Source of the DNA: Methylobacterium adhaesivum
Lineage (GTDB): Bacteria > Pseudomonadota > Alphaproteobacteria > Rhizobiales > Beijerinckiaceae
Reading direction: 5' to 3'
Length of the DNA stretch: 64,000 bases
NCBI RefSeq assembly: GCF_022179065.1
Contig: NZ_BPQD01000003.1
Span: forward strand, 372,001-436,000
Below, one piece after another: positions 63,195 to 64,000 of the stretch (positions are counted from its first letter, which is position 1; the number at the start of each line of letters is the position of its first letter). A program made the translations under genes and the position numbers. The notes under the pieces were generated by a model, which had not been told where the DNA came from, did no database searches, and worked only from the letters and a program-made list of their open reading frames with translations.

Positions 63195-63953
63195 TCAGGG
63201 CCGGCCGATGCCGGCGGCCAGCCGCCCGGCCCGGCGGGCCAGGGCGGTGAAGCAGGTGAGCGACGCGTCCGCCACCCGCTGCATCTCGTCGACCTGGATG
63301 CGCAGGGCGTCGGCCGGGGTCTTGGCACCGGACAGGCTCTGCCAATGCGCCACGGCGGCGCTGCCCTCGTTGCGCAGGAAGGCCAGGAGCGTGGCGTTCG
63401 CTTCCGCGATCTCGCCGATCATGTCGAGGGAGGTCCGGCTCGACCGCGCGACCGTCTCGGGAACGGCCGTGAGGGCCGTGGCGGCTTCCAGGGTCGCGGT
63501 GGCCTGCGGCGCGACGGCGGCCGCGATGGGCGCCGGGGGGGCGATGTCGGACGCAGGCCCGTCGGGCGCGGTCTCCAGGGCCTCGGGCGGTTCCATCACG
63601 GCCGAGGGGGCGTCCTCCGCCATGGCGGTCTCGCTCGCCGGTTCGTCGGCGGCGGCGTGCGCCGGCTCGGCCGGTTCACCCTCGGGCTGCGGGGGCTCGT
63701 CCGCCGCGGCGGCCTGCGGGGAAACCGCCTCGCCGGTGCCGGCCTCGATGGCCTCGGGAGACACCGTCTCCATCAGCGTCTCGTGGACCGACGGGGCATG
63801 GTCCTGCGTCGCCGGGATCGCGGTCGCGTCGGGCTGACCGTCCGGGGCCGTGTGCGCCTCGGCGGGCGGGGTTTCGCTGATCACCCCGGCCTTGTCCGTC
63901 TCGTCCCGCGCCGCGCTCGGCCGCGCCGGCGGCCCCTTACGCCGTTTGGTCAT
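63195..63953 (-). CDS. Phasin-like protein with acidic disordered N-terminus, 252 aa
   Basis: A 252-residue protein. About 165 residues are acidic, Pro/Ala/Glu-rich and disordered. The C-terminal ~80 (SLDMIGEIAEANATLLAFLR, AHWQSLSGAKTPADALRIQ, DEMQRVADASLTCFTALARR) form amphipathic helices like phasin-type PHA granule surface proteins. Phasins coat polyhydroxyalkanoate granules. The ATG at 63953 has GAGGAG nine bases upstream; GTG at 63959 is the alternative. Its upstream context is at the window edge. Confidence 0.65.
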   Translation of the reverse strand: MTKRRKGPPARPSAARDETDKAGVISETPPAEAHTAPDGQPDATAIPATQDHAPSVHETLMETVSPEAIEAGTGEAVSPQAAAADEPPQPEGEPAEPAHAAADEPASETAMAEDAPSAVMEPPEALETAPDGPASDIAPPAPIAAAVAPQATATLEAATALTAVPETVARSSRTSLDMIGEIAEANATLLAFLRNEGSAAVAHWQSLSGAKTPADALRIQVDEMQRVADASLTCFTALARRAGRLAAGIGRP

Positions 63954-64000
63954 GGCCACCGTCTCCTCGATTCGTCATACCGCATACTAGCCCCAACCGG

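Overview
The window is one GC-rich chromosomal segment of an alphaproteobacterium, most likely Methylobacterium or Methylorubrum (Methylobacteriaceae). The main reasons are the divergent phyR/nepR general-stress-response pair with EcfG-type promoters, a PACE efflux gene beside a LysR gene, the rluC - HAD - ATP12 - pccB order, pyruvate phosphate dikinase, and Rhizobiales-type palindromic repeats. Genus assignment is inference; no database was searched. There is no phage, insertion sequence, CRISPR array or rRNA. One tRNA (Leu, anticodon GAG) is present.

Layout. 1-5.2 kb: queA (cut by the edge), two small unknown genes, a CDF metal exporter, a LysR/PACE divergent pair, lipB and a lone FliN-like gene. 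5.3-10.2 kb: tRNA-Leu, a carboxylesterase, DUF3606, DUF488, a GH25 lipoprotein and a hemolysin III protein. 10.3-14.8 kb: heme A synthase (ctaA), several tiny membrane proteins (one apparently starting with CTG), a PhnA-like protein and the YedK DNA-protein crosslink enzyme. 14.8-20.2 kb: a leftward acyl-CoA cluster (acyl-CoA dehydrogenase, enoyl-CoA hydratase, two SDRs) ending in corA. 20.5-27 kb: Sua5, the wrbA/LysR pair with a strong palindromic operator, a Gre factor, an acrylyl-CoA reductase-like enzyme and envelope proteins. 27-31.7 kb: ppdK, an L,D-transpeptidase, a VOC protein and a cNMP-binding protein.

32-35.4 kb is the most interesting part. phyR and nepR are transcribed apart from two back-to-back exact EcfG promoters (GGAAC-N16-CGTT). 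Four further exact EcfG promoters lie within 1.3 kb on either side. They precede a 119-residue exported protein, a 53-residue protein, a DUF1328 membrane protein and an unannotated small-RNA transcription unit of about 93 nt with a C-rich loop and a strong terminator. A KGG stress protein has a one-mismatch version. The same promoter, C-rich hairpin and terminator layout recurs at 21.49-21.59 kb. A weaker relative lies at 12.72-12.83 kb, and another exact promoter drives an exported 86-residue protein at 41 kb. I propose that the window holds a general-stress regulon island with two or three sibling small RNAs.

35.4-64 kb: mntH followed by an OprB-family porin behind an MntR-like box (possible two-membrane Mn import), an MBL hydrolase, a catalase-like peroxidase, a YgiQ radical SAM enzyme, MarR, a stand-alone BamA, a HAD/YkgJ pair, a class III aminotransferase, a metallophosphoesterase, the rluC-HAD-ATP12-pccB cluster, an Hsp70-like protein, rarA, a secreted intradiol dioxygenase, a DegP protease and a phasin-like protein at the right edge. 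Coordinates and starts come from reading the sequence. Functions come from recognisable motifs and family resemblance, not from searches.
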